Program-made: the position numbers and the translations under genes | Shown here: in pieces, positions 43,977 through 53,584 of the stretch | Layout: every line of letters starts with the position of its first letter | Numbering within the stretch: the stretch's first letter is position 1 | Assembly (NCBI GenBank): GCA_038249195.1 | Contig: JBBRWM010000008.1 | Span: forward strand, 1-64,000 | Reading direction: 5' to 3' | From: JAOUEA01 sp038249195 | GTDB lineage: Bacteria; Actinomycetota; UBA4738; HRBIN12 | DNA: 64,000 bases | The notes under the pieces: generated by a model | Told to the model about the DNA's origin: nothing | Database searches by the model: none | What the model saw: the letters and a program-made list of their open reading frames with translations, nothing else

Positions 43977-44453
43977 GTGACGCATGTCTCCGTATCCGTG
44001 AACGGGGAGGCGCGCGAGGCCGATGTCGAGCCGCGCACGCTCCTCGTGTACTTCCTGCGGGAGACCCTCGGTCTCACCGGCACGAACGTGGGGTGCGACA
44101 CGTCGAGCTGCGGGGCGTGCACCGTGCTGCTCGACGGGGAGTCCGTGAAGTCCTGCACGCTCCTGGCGGCCCAGGTCGACGGGCGCGAGGTCACCACCAT
44201 CGAGGCCCTCGCCGATGGCGAGCGACTCAACCCGCTCCAGGAGGCCTTCCATCGCAACCACGGCCTGCAGTGCGGGTTCTGCACGCCGGGCATGGTGATG
44301 GCGGCAACGAGCTTCCTCAAGGAGAACCCCGCGCCGACGCAGGAGGAGGTCCGCGAGGCCCTCGAGGGCAACCTCTGTCGCTGCACCGGGTACCAGAACA
44401 TCGTGAAGTCGATCCTCGATGCCGCCGGTTCGATGAGCGGCGCGACGACCTAA
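43977..44453 (+). CDS. 2Fe-2S subunit of a xanthine-oxidase-family enzyme (CoxS-like, form II operon)
   Basis: A 158-residue iron-sulfur subunit. Two [2Fe-2S] sets are present: NVGCDTSSCGACTVLLDGESVKSC and QCGFCTPGM with GNLCRCTGY. GTG start behind GAAGAGGGGG. It is followed 9 bp later by the large subunit gene, so the order is S-L-M, a common form II arrangement. Electron carrier between Mo and FAD. Confidence 0.95.
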   Translation: MTHVSVSVNGEAREADVEPRTLLVYFLRETLGLTGTNVGCDTSSCGACTVLLDGESVKSCTLLAAQVDGREVTTIEALADGERLNPLQEAFHRNHGLQCGFCTPGMVMAATSFLKENPAPTQEEVREALEGNLCRCTGYQNIVKSILDAAGSMSGATT

Positions 44454-44462
44454 GGAGGACCG

Positions 44463-46823
44463 ATGGTTGCCACGGAACCGTTCATCGGGCAGGAGGTGCT
44501 CCGCAAGGAGGACCCCGAGCTGCTGACCGGGCAGGCTCGGTATATCGACAACTGGACGATGCCCGGCATGGTCTGGATGGCGATGGTGCGCCCACCGTAC
44601 GTCCACGCCACGATCGACGGGATCGACACATCGGCGGCGGCGGCCATGCCCGGCGTCGTGGGCGTGTTCACCGCCGCGGACCTCGACGTCGGCGCGCTGC
44701 CGTTCGTGTGGCCCATCACCGAGGACATCAAGGTGCCCGTGCACCACCCGCTCGCCAAGGACAAGATCCGCTTCAACGGCGACGCGGTGGCGGTGGTGGT
44801 CGCCTCGTCGCGCGAGGCTGCCCTCGACGCCGCCGAGCTCGTGACCGTCGAGGTCACGGAGCTGCGCGCCGTCACAGACATGGAGTCCGCGATGGCCGAG
44901 GGCGCGCCGTTGATCCACGAGGAACTCGGGTCCAACGTCACGGTCCATTGGGATCACGGCAGCGTGGGCGACATGACCGTGTTCGAGACCGCGCCCGTGG
45001 TCGTGCACGAGGCCTACCACCAGCCACGGCTGATCCCGAACGCCATCGAGCCGCGGGGGTGCCTCGCCTACGGCGTGACGTCCATGGACGAGTACACGCT
45101 CGTGTCCTCCACGCAGATCCCACACATCGCCAAGGTCACGTTGTCCGGGGTCTGCGGCATCCCGGAGTCGAAGTTCCGCGTCATCGCCCCCGACGTGGGC
45201 GGCGGGTTCGGATCCAAACTGAACGTGTATGCGGAGGAGGCCCTCGCGGTCGCTCTGGCGAAGGAACTCGGCATGCCCGTGAAGTGGATCGAGGAGCGCA
45301 GCGAGAACTACGTGGCCACGACGCACGGCCGCGGCGTTACGCACGATTGCACCATCGCGGGAACCGAGGACGGCAAGATCCTCGGCGTGAAGTTCGTGGA
45401 GATCGCCGACATGGGCGCCTACTACCAGCTGCTCACGCCCGGCATCCCCGAGCTCGGCGGCTGGGTCTACATGGGTCCGTACGTGCCCGAGACCTATCAC
45501 TTCGAGTTCCGAGGGATCCTCACGAACTGCACGCCCACGGACGCCTACCGGGGCGCGGGCCGCCCCGAGGCCACCTACGTGCTCGAGCGGATCGTGGATG
45601 CGTTCGCGCGACGGGTCGGTAAGGACCCCGCCGAGGTGCGCCGCATGAACCTGCACCCGCCGTTCCACGAGTCCACCACGTCCGTATGCGGGCTCAACGT
45701 GGATTCGGGCAACTACGAGCCGTTGCTGGACAAGGCGCTCGAGCTCAGCGGCTACGAGGAGCTACGCAAGGACCAGGCCGCCCGCCGCGACCGGAATGAC
45801 ACCGTCCAGCTCGGGATCGGGCTGTGCACCTACATCGAGATGTGCGGCCTCGCGCCGTCGAACATCCTGGGCGCGCTGCGCTACGCGGCCGGCGGCTGGG
45901 ACGGAGCCACGATCGAGTGCCTGCCTACCGGGAAGGTGATCGTGAAGACCGGCACGTCGCCCCACGGGCAAGGGCACGAGACCAGCTGGTCGCAGATCGT
46001 GGCCGACGGCCTGGGCGTGACGCCCGACGACGTCGAGGTCCTGCACGGCGACACCACGATCTCACCCCTCGGCATGGACACCTACGGCTCGCGCTCGGTG
46101 AGCGTGGGGGGGGCCGCGCTGCACTTCGCCGTGGAAAAGATCAAGGCGAAGGCGCGCACCATCGCCGCCCACGAGCTGGAGGTGAGCGAGGAGGACCTCC
46201 AATGGGCCGAGCACGGCTGGCGGGTACAGGGCGCGCCCGACAAGGCCAAGACCATCCCGGAGATCGCGATGTCCGCGTGGCACGCGCACGACCTGCCTGA
46301 AGGGACCGAGCCTCACCTGAACGCCACCGCCGTCTACGATCCGCCGAACTTCACGTGGCCGGCGGGTGCGCACGTCTGCGTCGTGGAGGTCGACACGGAG
46401 ACGGGCAAGACGGAGATCGTGAAGTACGTGGCCGTCGACGACTGCGGCACGGTCATCAACCCGATGATCGTGGAGGGTCAGGTGCACGGGGGGGTGGCGC
46501 AGGGCATCGCCGAAGCGCTCTACGAGGAGGCCATCTACGACGAGAGCGGCAACCTCATCACGTCTTCCATGACGCAGTACCTCGTGCCGTCGGCCACCGA
46601 GATCCCGAGGCTCGTCACGGACAACAGCCAAGAGACGCCGTCCACGACCAATCCGCTGGGGGTCAAGGGCATCGGTGAGGCAGGGACGATCGCCGCCCCG
46701 CCCGCGGTCGTGAACGCGGTCGTCGACGCCCTCGGCCACCTCGGCGTCACGGAGATGGGCAAGCCCGCGTCGCCCGAACGCGTCTGGCGAGCCATCCAGG
46801 ACGCGAAGGGAGGTGCCGCGTGA
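44463..46823 (+). CDS. Molybdopterin large subunit, form II CoxL-like
   Basis: A 786-residue Mo subunit of the xanthine dehydrogenase family. At the position of the CO dehydrogenase active loop it has AYRGAGR (residues 361-367), the form II signature; the Cu-binding Cys of form I is absent. Other family regions: TSPHGQGHETSWSQIVADGLG near 500 and GVKGIGEAGTIAAPPAVV near the C-terminus, where Glu fits the catalytic base of the family. Form II enzymes are of uncertain substrate and have not been shown to oxidise CO efficiently. AAGGAGG lies just before the ATG. Confidence 0.93.
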   Translation: MVATEPFIGQEVLRKEDPELLTGQARYIDNWTMPGMVWMAMVRPPYVHATIDGIDTSAAAAMPGVVGVFTAADLDVGALPFVWPITEDIKVPVHHPLAKDKIRFNGDAVAVVVASSREAALDAAELVTVEVTELRAVTDMESAMAEGAPLIHEELGSNVTVHWDHGSVGDMTVFETAPVVVHEAYHQPRLIPNAIEPRGCLAYGVTSMDEYTLVSSTQIPHIAKVTLSGVCGIPESKFRVIAPDVGGGFGSKLNVYAEEALAVALAKELGMPVKWIEERSENYVATTHGRGVTHDCTIAGTEDGKILGVKFVEIADMGAYYQLLTPGIPELGGWVYMGPYVPETYHFEFRGILTNCTPTDAYRGAGRPEATYVLERIVDAFARRVGKDPAEVRRMNLHPPFHESTTSVCGLNVDSGNYEPLLDKALELSGYEELRKDQAARRDRNDTVQLGIGLCTYIEMCGLAPSNILGALRYAAGGWDGATIECLPTGKVIVKTGTSPHGQGHETSWSQIVADGLGVTPDDVEVLHGDTTISPLGMDTYGSRSVSVGGAALHFAVEKIKAKARTIAAHELEVSEEDLQWAEHGWRVQGAPDKAKTIPEIAMSAWHAHDLPEGTEPHLNATAVYDPPNFTWPAGAHVCVVEVDTETGKTEIVKYVAVDDCGTVINPMIVEGQVHGGVAQGIAEALYEEAIYDESGNLITSSMTQYLVPSATEIPRLVTDNSQETPSTTNPLGVKGIGEAGTIAAPPAVVNAVVDALGHLGVTEMGKPASPERVWRAIQDAKGGAA

Positions 46824-47644
46824 TCCCCGCGCCGTTCGAGTACGCCCGAGCAGAGAGCATCGATCATGCCATCGAGCTGCTGGGCACCAGCGAGGACGCC
46901 AAGATCCTCGCTGGCGGACATTCGCTGCTTCCGCTGATGCGCTTCCGCCTGGCGCGGCCCGACCTGCTGGTGGACATCGGCCGGCTCTCCGATCTGTCGT
47001 ACATCCGCGAGGACGGCGACGTCGTGGCGATCGGCGCGTTGACGCGCCACCACGACGTGGCGAACAGCGAGCTCATCCAGACCGCCTGCCCCATCGTGGC
47101 CGACACGGCCGCGCAGATCGGAGATCCGCAGGTCCGTCACATGGGCACGATCGGCGGTTCGGTGGCCCACGCTGACCCGGCCTCCGACCTGCCCACCGTG
47201 CTCGTCGCCCTCGGGGCGGACCTGGCGATCACCGCCGCAGGCGGCGCCTCGCGCACGGTGAACGCGCGCGACTTCTTCCAGGGCCTGTTCACGGCCGACC
47301 TCGCGGCGAACGAAGTGCTGACCGAGGTGCGGATCCCCAAGACGACCGCCGGCTGGAGCTACCTGAAGTTCCACCGGCGCGCACAGGACTGGGCGCTGGT
47401 GGGCGTGGCCGCGATCCAGCGGAACGGCGGCGCCACCGTGGCGCTCACGAACATGGGCGAGACCCCGCTGCGAGCGGCCGGCGTGGAGGAGGCGCTCGCC
47501 GGCGGTGCGGACCCGGCCACCGCCTCCCTGCGGGCGGACGAGGGGGCGGCCCCTCCGTCCGACGCGTTCGGGAGCGCGGAGTATCGCCGGGAGCTTTCCC
47601 GTGTGCTCGTGCGCCGAGCCCTGGAGGAGGCGATGGGAGGCTGA
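46820..47644 (+). CDS. FAD subunit of a xanthine-oxidase-family enzyme (CoxM-like, form II operon)
   Basis: A 274-residue flavin subunit with AKILAGGHSLLPLMRFRLARPDLLVDIG near residue 29 and HMGTIGGSVAHADPASDLP near 110. GTG start overlapping the large subunit stop by 4 bp. The C-terminal part (ADEGAAPPSDAFGSAEYRRELSRVLVRRAL) is the CO_deh_flav_C domain. Completes the S-L-M set. Confidence 0.94.
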   Translation: MIPAPFEYARAESIDHAIELLGTSEDAKILAGGHSLLPLMRFRLARPDLLVDIGRLSDLSYIREDGDVVAIGALTRHHDVANSELIQTACPIVADTAAQIGDPQVRHMGTIGGSVAHADPASDLPTVLVALGADLAITAAGGASRTVNARDFFQGLFTADLAANEVLTEVRIPKTTAGWSYLKFHRRAQDWALVGVAAIQRNGGATVALTNMGETPLRAAGVEEALAGGADPATASLRADEGAAPPSDAFGSAEYRRELSRVLVRRALEEAMGG

Positions 47645-47954
47645 GCGAGCGTGCTGTCGCGACCGCGGCCCTGATCGGCCCTACGTGCGCCATCTGTTCC
47701 CCGCGTCGAGCCTGATCGCGGAGCCCGGCGGCACGACGCATGCCGCCCCGGAGTCCGAGCGAGCGCTGCGATCCGGCCCGCGGACGCGGACACCCCTGCT
47801 CCCGATCTACGGACCCTGAAGGGGCACGGACCGGCCCGGTCGCGGTAGGCGCCTCGGGTCGGTCCGAAGGCCCTAGGATCGGTCGGATATCGGTCGATCC
47901 GTTGCCCCCCAAGCGTCCCTTGCGGAATCGGATACCTGATGCGACGGTGCAGGG
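47645..47954. other. 310-bp intergenic region after the form II operon
   Basis: No convincing gene in either direction. It contains a short dyad GGATCG(...)CGATCC near 47876-47900 and would hold the promoter of the membrane gene at 47955. I saw no tRNA, clear terminator or repeat here. Confidence 0.4.
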
Positions 47955-49729
47955 GTGCCACCTGGCTTCCCCCAGTTCGCAGGTTCGGCACCGGCGCTTC
48001 GGGTGGACGACGGCGTGGTGGTCGCGCCGCGCGTGCCGCGGCACCGGTGGTCCGTCAGGCTGGGCGCGGCCGGACGTGCGTGGTGCGTCTTCGGCGGTGC
48101 GGCAGCGGCTTCGTTCCTGCTCTACGCCGTGCCGATCCTGGGGCGCTTCTCCACTTCGTTCGTGGGGCAGGGGAGCGCCGACGCGAAGCTCTACGTCTGG
48201 GATCTGGCGTGGTGGCCCCACGCCATCGCCGCGGGACTGAACCCGTTCCACCCCACGCTCGTGTGGGCGCCCAGCGGCGTGAACATGGCCTGGGTCACCG
48301 GACTGCCCGGCCCCGCGCTCGCGGCGTGGCCGCTCACGGCGACGTTCGGAGCGGTGGCCGCCTCCAATGCGATCGCCGTGGCCTCGCCGGCGCTCGCCAC
48401 CTGGGCCGCGTACCTCCTGTGTCACGAGGTCACGCGGCGCTTCTGGCCCGCCGTCATGGGCGGCGTCGTGTTCGGCTTCTCCACGTACCAGTTCGCGGAG
48501 ATGCGCGGACACATGAACCTGTTCCTGGTGTTCCCCGTGCCGCTGGCCGCCTATCTCCTGCTGAGATACGTCCACGGCCGTCTCTCGAGGCGATCGTACG
48601 TGGTGCTGCTCGCCGGCGTCCTCATCGCGGAGTTCTCCATCTCCACGGAGGTCTTCGCGAGCATGACGCTGTTCGCGTGCATCGCGGCGCTCACGGCCTA
48701 CCTCGCGCTGCCCGCCGCGCGACCGCTGCTGCGGGCCGTCGCCGGGCCTACCGCCGTGGCCTGCTTGGCGGCCGCCGTGGTGCTCGCGCCCTACCTCTGG
48801 TATGCGGCCGCGGGACTGCCCTCGGGGCCGATCCGCGGGATCGACGGGTCCTCAAGCGACCTGCTCAGCTTCCTGATCCCGCGCCACGGCACCCTGGCGG
48901 GCGGCGCCGCGTTCGCGCGGCTCACCGACAGCTTCCCCACCAACGTCAGCGAGGACGGCGCCTACCTCGGGCCCGTGTTGCTCCTCGTCTTGGTGGCGGC
49001 GTTCGTCGCGGGGCGGCGCGAGCGGGTCACCCGGTGGCTGTTCGCGTTCGTCGCCCTGGCGGCCGTCCTCTCGATGGGGGCCGTCCTCTTCGTGGGCTCA
49101 CAACGGACCATCCCCATGCCGTGGTCGGTGCTGACCCGCGCGCCCCTCCTGATGAATGCCTTGCCGACCGGTTCACGATGTACATGTGGCTGGGGGTGTC
49201 GGTGATCGTGGCTCGATGGCTGTCAAGGCTGCGGCCATCACAGAGCGCGTTCGGCACGACGGTGCGATGGGGCTCGGTGGGGCTCGGCGTCCTGCTGCTG
49301 ATCCCGAACGTGCACGAGGCCGGCCTGCACCGATCCATCGACGTGCCGCGGTTCTTCTCGGCGGGCCTGTACCGCCGGGCGCTGACGCCGCACGAGACGA
49401 TCCTCATCGTGCACGATCGCAGGAGTCGTGGCCTGGAGATGGTGCTCCAGGAGCAGAGCGGATTTGCCTTCTCGATGCCCCAGGGCCACACGGGCCCGGA
49501 GCCGGAGGCCTTCGAGGCCGACCGCAACTGGCAGGGCGTGCAGACGGGCCGCCTGCCCCACGGCGCCGGCCGGTTCCGGCTGTGGCTCCGGCAGCATCGC
49601 GTGGGGGCGATCGTGGTGATGACGGGATCCGTGCGCACCTGGGAGCCGTTCCTCGACGCCGCCATCGGAGCACATCCGCAGCGGATCGGCGGCGTCCTGC
49701 TCTACCGAACCGCCGCGAGGAGCCCGTAG
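47955..49729 (+). pseudogene. Multi-pass membrane protein (GT-C-like) interrupted by a frameshift
   Basis: Two adjoining frames make one protein. The first (47955 to about 49166) encodes an N-terminal membrane domain of about 404 residues with DLAWWPHAIAAGLNPFHPTLVWAPSGVNM, typical of uncharacterised actinobacterial glycosyltransferase-like membrane proteins. The second continues DRFTMYMWLGVSVIVARWL to 49729. At 49163-49170 the reading TTG CCG ACC GGT would become Leu-Pro-Asp-Arg-Phe if one base were inserted after TTGCC, matching the expected LPxRF region. A single-base deletion, either real or a sequencing error, explains this. About 591 residues if repaired. Confidence 0.75.
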
Positions 49730-49748
49730 ACCCCGCGCGCGGGAGCGC

Positions 49749-50798
49749 TCAGGCGAGCCCGAGGAATCGACGAACGTCTCGACCGTCACGATCGAGCGCT
49801 TCGCGCTCGTCGGCCGTGAGGTCGCGCAAGGGGTCGAGTGCGACCTCGCCGCCCGGGAGCGTCCAGGTGGCCGCGGCCCTTCCCTCGATCATGGCGAAGG
49901 GATGGAACATGCCGTTGTTCGTGACGATGTGCGTGGCCGCCCCGAGGATGGGTTCGCGCGACGTCCAGCCCAGCAGCACCGGATCGAACGAGCCCAGCAG
50001 CGTGGGCGCGGGAAGGCGCGCCGTCCGTGGCCGCCTCGTGAGCTGCACGAGGCCGTCGGGCCGCTCTTTCAGCTCGGTGGAGATCGCGCGCAGGCCGGCC
50101 CGCGCCCTTCCCAGGGTGATCCCGGACCACCGCGCGAGGTCGCGCTCGTCGGCGGGCCCGTGGCCGGCCAGGAACCGGCGGGCGAGCTCCGCGACGGCCC
50201 GTTCGCGGTCCACCGCGGGCGCCGGGCCCAGCCAGTCGGCGGTGAGCGCGTACGCGTGGTGGGCGCCCACCATGGGGCCGCGCACGATCAGGCCCCGCAG
50301 GCTCGCGAGCACGAGGATGTGGATCAGCGCCTGGCCCCGGGTGCGCACGCCCGTGGCACCAACGCGCTCCCTGAGGTCGGACCGCGTGAGCGGTCCGTCG
50401 GCCTCGAGCGCCCTGACGATCGTCCGGACGGCGCGGTCGGCGTCGCGCTCGAAGACGCCCTCCTGACGCAGGCGCCTGGCGTTCCCGGCGGCGAGCTGGG
50501 GGGTGGTGAGCGCGTGCAGCCAGTGGTAGTCCTCGCTGCGCACCAGGTGCAGGGTGCCGCGGTTCAGCCACGTGATCAGCAGGGATCGATCCTGCGTGAG
50601 CGCACGGTCCACGTCGGCGGCGGTGAGCCCCCGCGAGCTGGCCCGGATCCCCAGCCGCGCCCCGCGGGCGTCCTGACCCTGCACCGCCAGGAGCCGCTCG
50701 ACGACGTCGAGGGGGTCGCGCGCTCGAGTACCCGACAGCATCTGACTCGTCAGGCGTTGCCGCAGGAGGAGGACGGAGTCGGGAGGGCGCTGGGTCAC
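49749..50798 (-). CDS. Winged-helix DNA-binding protein, AlkZ/HTH_42 family
   Basis: A 349-residue protein of the HTH_42/YcaQ-AlkZ superfamily, which includes DNA glycosylases that unhook interstrand crosslinks and azinomycin adducts. The N-terminal LAVQGQDARGARL (near residue 38) contains QGQ, corresponding to the catalytic QxQ motif. TWLNRGTLHLV is near 76 and LLGSFDPVLLGW is near 267, both typical. No biosynthetic cluster for a genotoxin is adjacent. Predicted glycosylase rather than transcription factor, but not certain. Confidence 0.8.
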   Translation of the reverse strand: MTQRPPDSVLLLRQRLTSQMLSGTRARDPLDVVERLLAVQGQDARGARLGIRASSRGLTAADVDRALTQDRSLLITWLNRGTLHLVRSEDYHWLHALTTPQLAAGNARRLRQEGVFERDADRAVRTIVRALEADGPLTRSDLRERVGATGVRTRGQALIHILVLASLRGLIVRGPMVGAHHAYALTADWLGPAPAVDRERAVAELARRFLAGHGPADERDLARWSGITLGRARAGLRAISTELKERPDGLVQLTRRPRTARLPAPTLLGSFDPVLLGWTSREPILGAATHIVTNNGMFHPFAMIEGRAAATWTLPGGEVALDPLRDLTADEREALDRDGRDVRRFLGLA

Positions 50799-50860
50799 GT
50801 CGCCATGCTCTCAGGCCGCCGAGCGCGCCGGGCGGCTCGTGGCTTGTGAGGGAGGGGACG

Positions 50861-51931
50861 GTGAGCTACGGTCTCGCCATGGAGATCCGTGCTCGCCGGG
50901 CAGTCGTGATCTGCGTGACGCTCGCCGTGGTGCTCGGCTCCGCCGAGGCGGGGATCGCGGCGCCCCGGACCTCCGCCATCCACTGGGTGGCGCGGCACGG
51001 CCGGGCCCTCCCGCTGAACCCTCTGCGCTTGTTCCGGCCCTCGTCCCGCGGCAAGGCGATCACGCAGGTTGGGGTCGGAGGCATGTTCAAGGTGTCGGGT
51101 TCCCCATATCGGTGGCAGGTGGGCGCCGGCCACGTCCGCGGGGGCACGATCGTCCTCGTGTCCGGCTTCCGGCAGGCGACCAACGGGTATCAGTCCCACA
51201 CGTGGTTCTTCCGCCTCGCGACGAGCGCCCTCCGCGTGGGGGCTCGTCTGCGCAAGGCGCGGCTCAGCACCGGCTCGGGGCTCGGCCCGTTCGGGCAGAT
51301 CGATCTCACCTTCGCCGGGAACCAGCCGGCCCGAACGCACGCGTACCGCTGCCCCAAAACGCACGAGGTGCTCCAGTCCACCACGGTTCGCCGGGGCACC
51401 CTCACGGGCACCCTGTCGTTCACGCCGAACGAGGGGACCCTGCCCGATCTGGCCGCAACCTCCATGAAGGCGCAGGCCGGCCGGTTCGTCTCGTCGGGCA
51501 AGCGATGCCCGAACGGCTCGCCGCGGCCCCACGGATGCTTCCGAGGTTCGACCTTCCGGGCGCAGGATCCGGCGCTCGGCGCCACCGTCTTCGCCCCCCT
51601 GGACGCCGATTTCGTCGGGTTCGAGCAGGTTGAGCGGATCGCCCCGGCGCTCGTGGATCACAGCTTGACCGCCTCCGCGGTCCACCACCCCGCGCGGAAG
51701 ACGCCCACGGGCTTCCTCGTGCGGGCCACCGACATGTCGCCGCTCGCATCGGGGAGCCTGCGGTTCACCGACGGGCCCTCGTCCGTTCACCACGGACGTC
51801 ATTGCATCAAGACGAAGATCCCCGAGGCATGGTCGGCGGGGACGGTGACAGTGAACTTCGACTCCGGCGCGCTCGCGCTCACGGGCTCGCAGCTGAAGGC
51901 GAGCCTTCGCGTGTTCGCCGAGCCGGCCTGA
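50861..51931 (+). CDS. Secreted protein of unknown function
   Basis: A secreted protein of about 356 residues. The GTG start at 50861 lies 5 bases after GGAGGGG; an ATG at 50879 is an alternative. A signal peptide (RARRAVVICVTLAVVLGSAEAGIAA) is followed by a long beta-rich region with seven arginine/glycine-rich turns and cysteine pairs (AYRCPKTHEVL, GKRCPNGSPRPHGCF, HHGRHCIKT). The spaced cysteines suggest disulfides. The pattern suggests an extracellular beta-sandwich protein; I do not recognise the family. Confidence 0.7.
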   Translation: MSYGLAMEIRARRAVVICVTLAVVLGSAEAGIAAPRTSAIHWVARHGRALPLNPLRLFRPSSRGKAITQVGVGGMFKVSGSPYRWQVGAGHVRGGTIVLVSGFRQATNGYQSHTWFFRLATSALRVGARLRKARLSTGSGLGPFGQIDLTFAGNQPARTHAYRCPKTHEVLQSTTVRRGTLTGTLSFTPNEGTLPDLAATSMKAQAGRFVSSGKRCPNGSPRPHGCFRGSTFRAQDPALGATVFAPLDADFVGFEQVERIAPALVDHSLTASAVHHPARKTPTGFLVRATDMSPLASGSLRFTDGPSSVHHGRHCIKTKIPEAWSAGTVTVNFDSGALALTGSQLKASLRVFAEPA

Positions 51932-51933
51932 GG

Positions 51934-52578
51934 ATGGCCTTCGGGGGCTGGCCCGCGGAGGCGCTCGAGTTCTTCGAGGGTCTCGAGGCCGACAACTCGA
52001 AGTCCTACTGGCAACGGCACAAGGACGTCTACGAGGCCGCCGTGCGTGCGACGATGGAAGCCTTGCTCGCCGATCTGGAACCGGACTGGGGCGAGGGCCG
52101 GATCTTCCGCCCCTACCGGGACCTGCGCTTCAGCCGAGACAAGTCTCCCTATAAGACGAACATCGCGGCCTCCCTCGGCGAGGGCTACGTCCAGCTCGAC
52201 GCGCGCGGGCTGGCGGCGGGATGCGGCATGTGGGAGATGGCCTCGGACCAGCTCGAGCGCTACCGGGAGGCGGTTGATGACGATCGATCCGGCAAGAAGC
52301 TCGCGTCCTTGGTCGCGAAGGCGCGTGACGCGGACATGGAGGTCATGGCGCACGGCGAGCTGAAGACCGCCCCGCGCGGCTACCCGAAGGACCATCCGCG
52401 TGTCGAGCTGCTGCGGTACAAGGGCATCGTCGCGTGGCGTTCGTGGCCCGTCGGCGCCTGGCTCGGCACCGCCCGCGCCAAGGACCGGGTGGTCGAGTTC
52501 CTCCGCGAGTCCCGCCCGCTCCGAACGTGGCTGGACACCAACGTCGGCGCATCGACGCTGCCCGAGCGACCGCGGTAG
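51934..52578 (+). CDS. DUF2461 family protein
   Basis: A 214-residue protein with the DUF2461 (TIGR02453) signatures: EFFEGLEADNSKSYWQRHKDVYEAAVRATMEALL near residue 11, FRPYRDLRFSRDKSPYKTNIAASL near 56, and GCGMWEMASDQLERYREAV. The family is common in bacteria and of unknown function. Starts two bases after the previous stop, so likely co-transcribed with the secreted protein. Confidence 0.9.
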   Translation: MAFGGWPAEALEFFEGLEADNSKSYWQRHKDVYEAAVRATMEALLADLEPDWGEGRIFRPYRDLRFSRDKSPYKTNIAASLGEGYVQLDARGLAAGCGMWEMASDQLERYREAVDDDRSGKKLASLVAKARDADMEVMAHGELKTAPRGYPKDHPRVELLRYKGIVAWRSWPVGAWLGTARAKDRVVEFLRESRPLRTWLDTNVGASTLPERPR

Positions 52579-52621
52579 GAGGGGCGTTCGCCGACTCGGT
52601 GACGCCAGGCCCAGAGGAGGG

Positions 52622-53392
52622 CTAGGACATATGCACGTCGGGCGTGACCTCGATGGCCTCCAGATCTGAACCGAGCACGGCGTCGACGGCCGCCCGGCTC
52701 CCGCCCACGTACGTGCAGACCCCGTCGATCTCCGTCGCTACCGTCCACGCGCGGTCATCCGGCCACCAGAGGCTCGGAGTCACGTAGTCCTCGAACGCGC
52801 ATGCGGCTCCGATGGGTCCCTTGAACAGGACGTGGTCGCGCCCGTGCCCGCATCGCACCTTCGGGATCGCGTCGAGCGCGGCCTCGGATTCCTCCTGGCG
52901 CGTGCGAAGAGCCTTGCGTTCGGCGCGCGAGGGCGGCCTCGAGGTCAAGGGCGTCCCCACCTGGAACGCACCGCGTCCGTGCCACACGCAGAACCAACAC
53001 ACCTCGGGAGTGGTCGTGTGCGGCGTGAGGAGGTCGACGAGGAGGTGACAGATCTCGTTCGGAAGCTCGCCATCCGCGGGGCTTCCCTGCGGCCGCACAT
53101 AGGTGCCGGTCTCGAAGGAGTCGACGCCGAGAACGTCGTCGAGGGAGACGTCGGCTGAGAGTTCAACGCCGCGCCCGGCCCCAATTTCAGCCCAGCTCTT
53201 CGGCACCTCCTCGCCGTCGCCATCACCGTAGTCGAGCGGGTGGAACACGCGAACGTAGGCTTCGAACACCTCTGGCATGAAGCTCCACAGGCGGATGCGG
53301 TCGCGATCCCAAGGCCTGAGGCCGGACACGATCCAGTCGGCGACGCTCACGTCGTGAACCAGCTCGGCCTCCGGGGCGATGGACTCGAACAT
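52622..53392 (-). CDS. Uncharacterised protein with HGR/FGH-like motifs
   Basis: A 256-residue soluble protein starting MFESIAPEAELVHDVSVADWIVSGLRPWDRD. Segments such as SFMPEVFEAYVRVFHPLDYGDGDGEEV and WHGRGAFQVGTPL recur in a family of hypothetical proteins I have seen in actinobacteria and planctomycetes. C-terminal VCTYVGGSRAAVDAVLGSDLEAIEVTPD looks like a small alpha/beta unit. No catalytic motif. The frame extends upstream to 53536 but the ATG at 53392 fits the conserved start better. Confidence 0.65.
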   Translation of the reverse strand: MFESIAPEAELVHDVSVADWIVSGLRPWDRDRIRLWSFMPEVFEAYVRVFHPLDYGDGDGEEVPKSWAEIGAGRGVELSADVSLDDVLGVDSFETGTYVRPQGSPADGELPNEICHLLVDLLTPHTTTPEVCWFCVWHGRGAFQVGTPLTSRPPSRAERKALRTRQEESEAALDAIPKVRCGHGRDHVLFKGPIGAACAFEDYVTPSLWWPDDRAWTVATEIDGVCTYVGGSRAAVDAVLGSDLEAIEVTPDVHMS

Positions 53393-53517
53393 GCGACGGA
53401 CTCTAGCGCGACGTCGCGACAGGATCGTCACGCCTTCAGCCGCAGTGTCCGTTGTGGCGCTCGCCGATGTCCCCCTTCCCCTCAGGCGAGACCCAAGGCG
53501 CTGCCGCAAATCCAGGC

Positions 53518-53533
53518 GTGTAAACGTTTGCAC
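53518..53533. promoter_or_regulatory. 16-bp near-palindrome upstream of the sigma factor gene
   Basis: GTGTAAACGTTTGCAC is palindromic except at one base pair and has an AAACGTTT core, as in LacI/GalR-type operators. It stands 52 bp upstream of the ECF sigma gene start and 126 bp upstream of the divergent gene. No LacI-family regulator is in the window, so the binder is unknown. Confidence 0.4.
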
Positions 53534-53584
53534 CATCCGGGCCGTCTATGAACTGCGACGGAGGAGAGGCACGATGGGACCGCG

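Noticed and set aside
42072..45668. A 1198-codon minus-strand open frame covering the form II operon
   Set aside because: Only its 3' third (from ATG 43205) encodes a recognisable protein (XdhC). The rest is the antisense of coxS- and coxL-like genes, a usual GC-rich artefact with His/Arg/Asp-rich nonsense composition.
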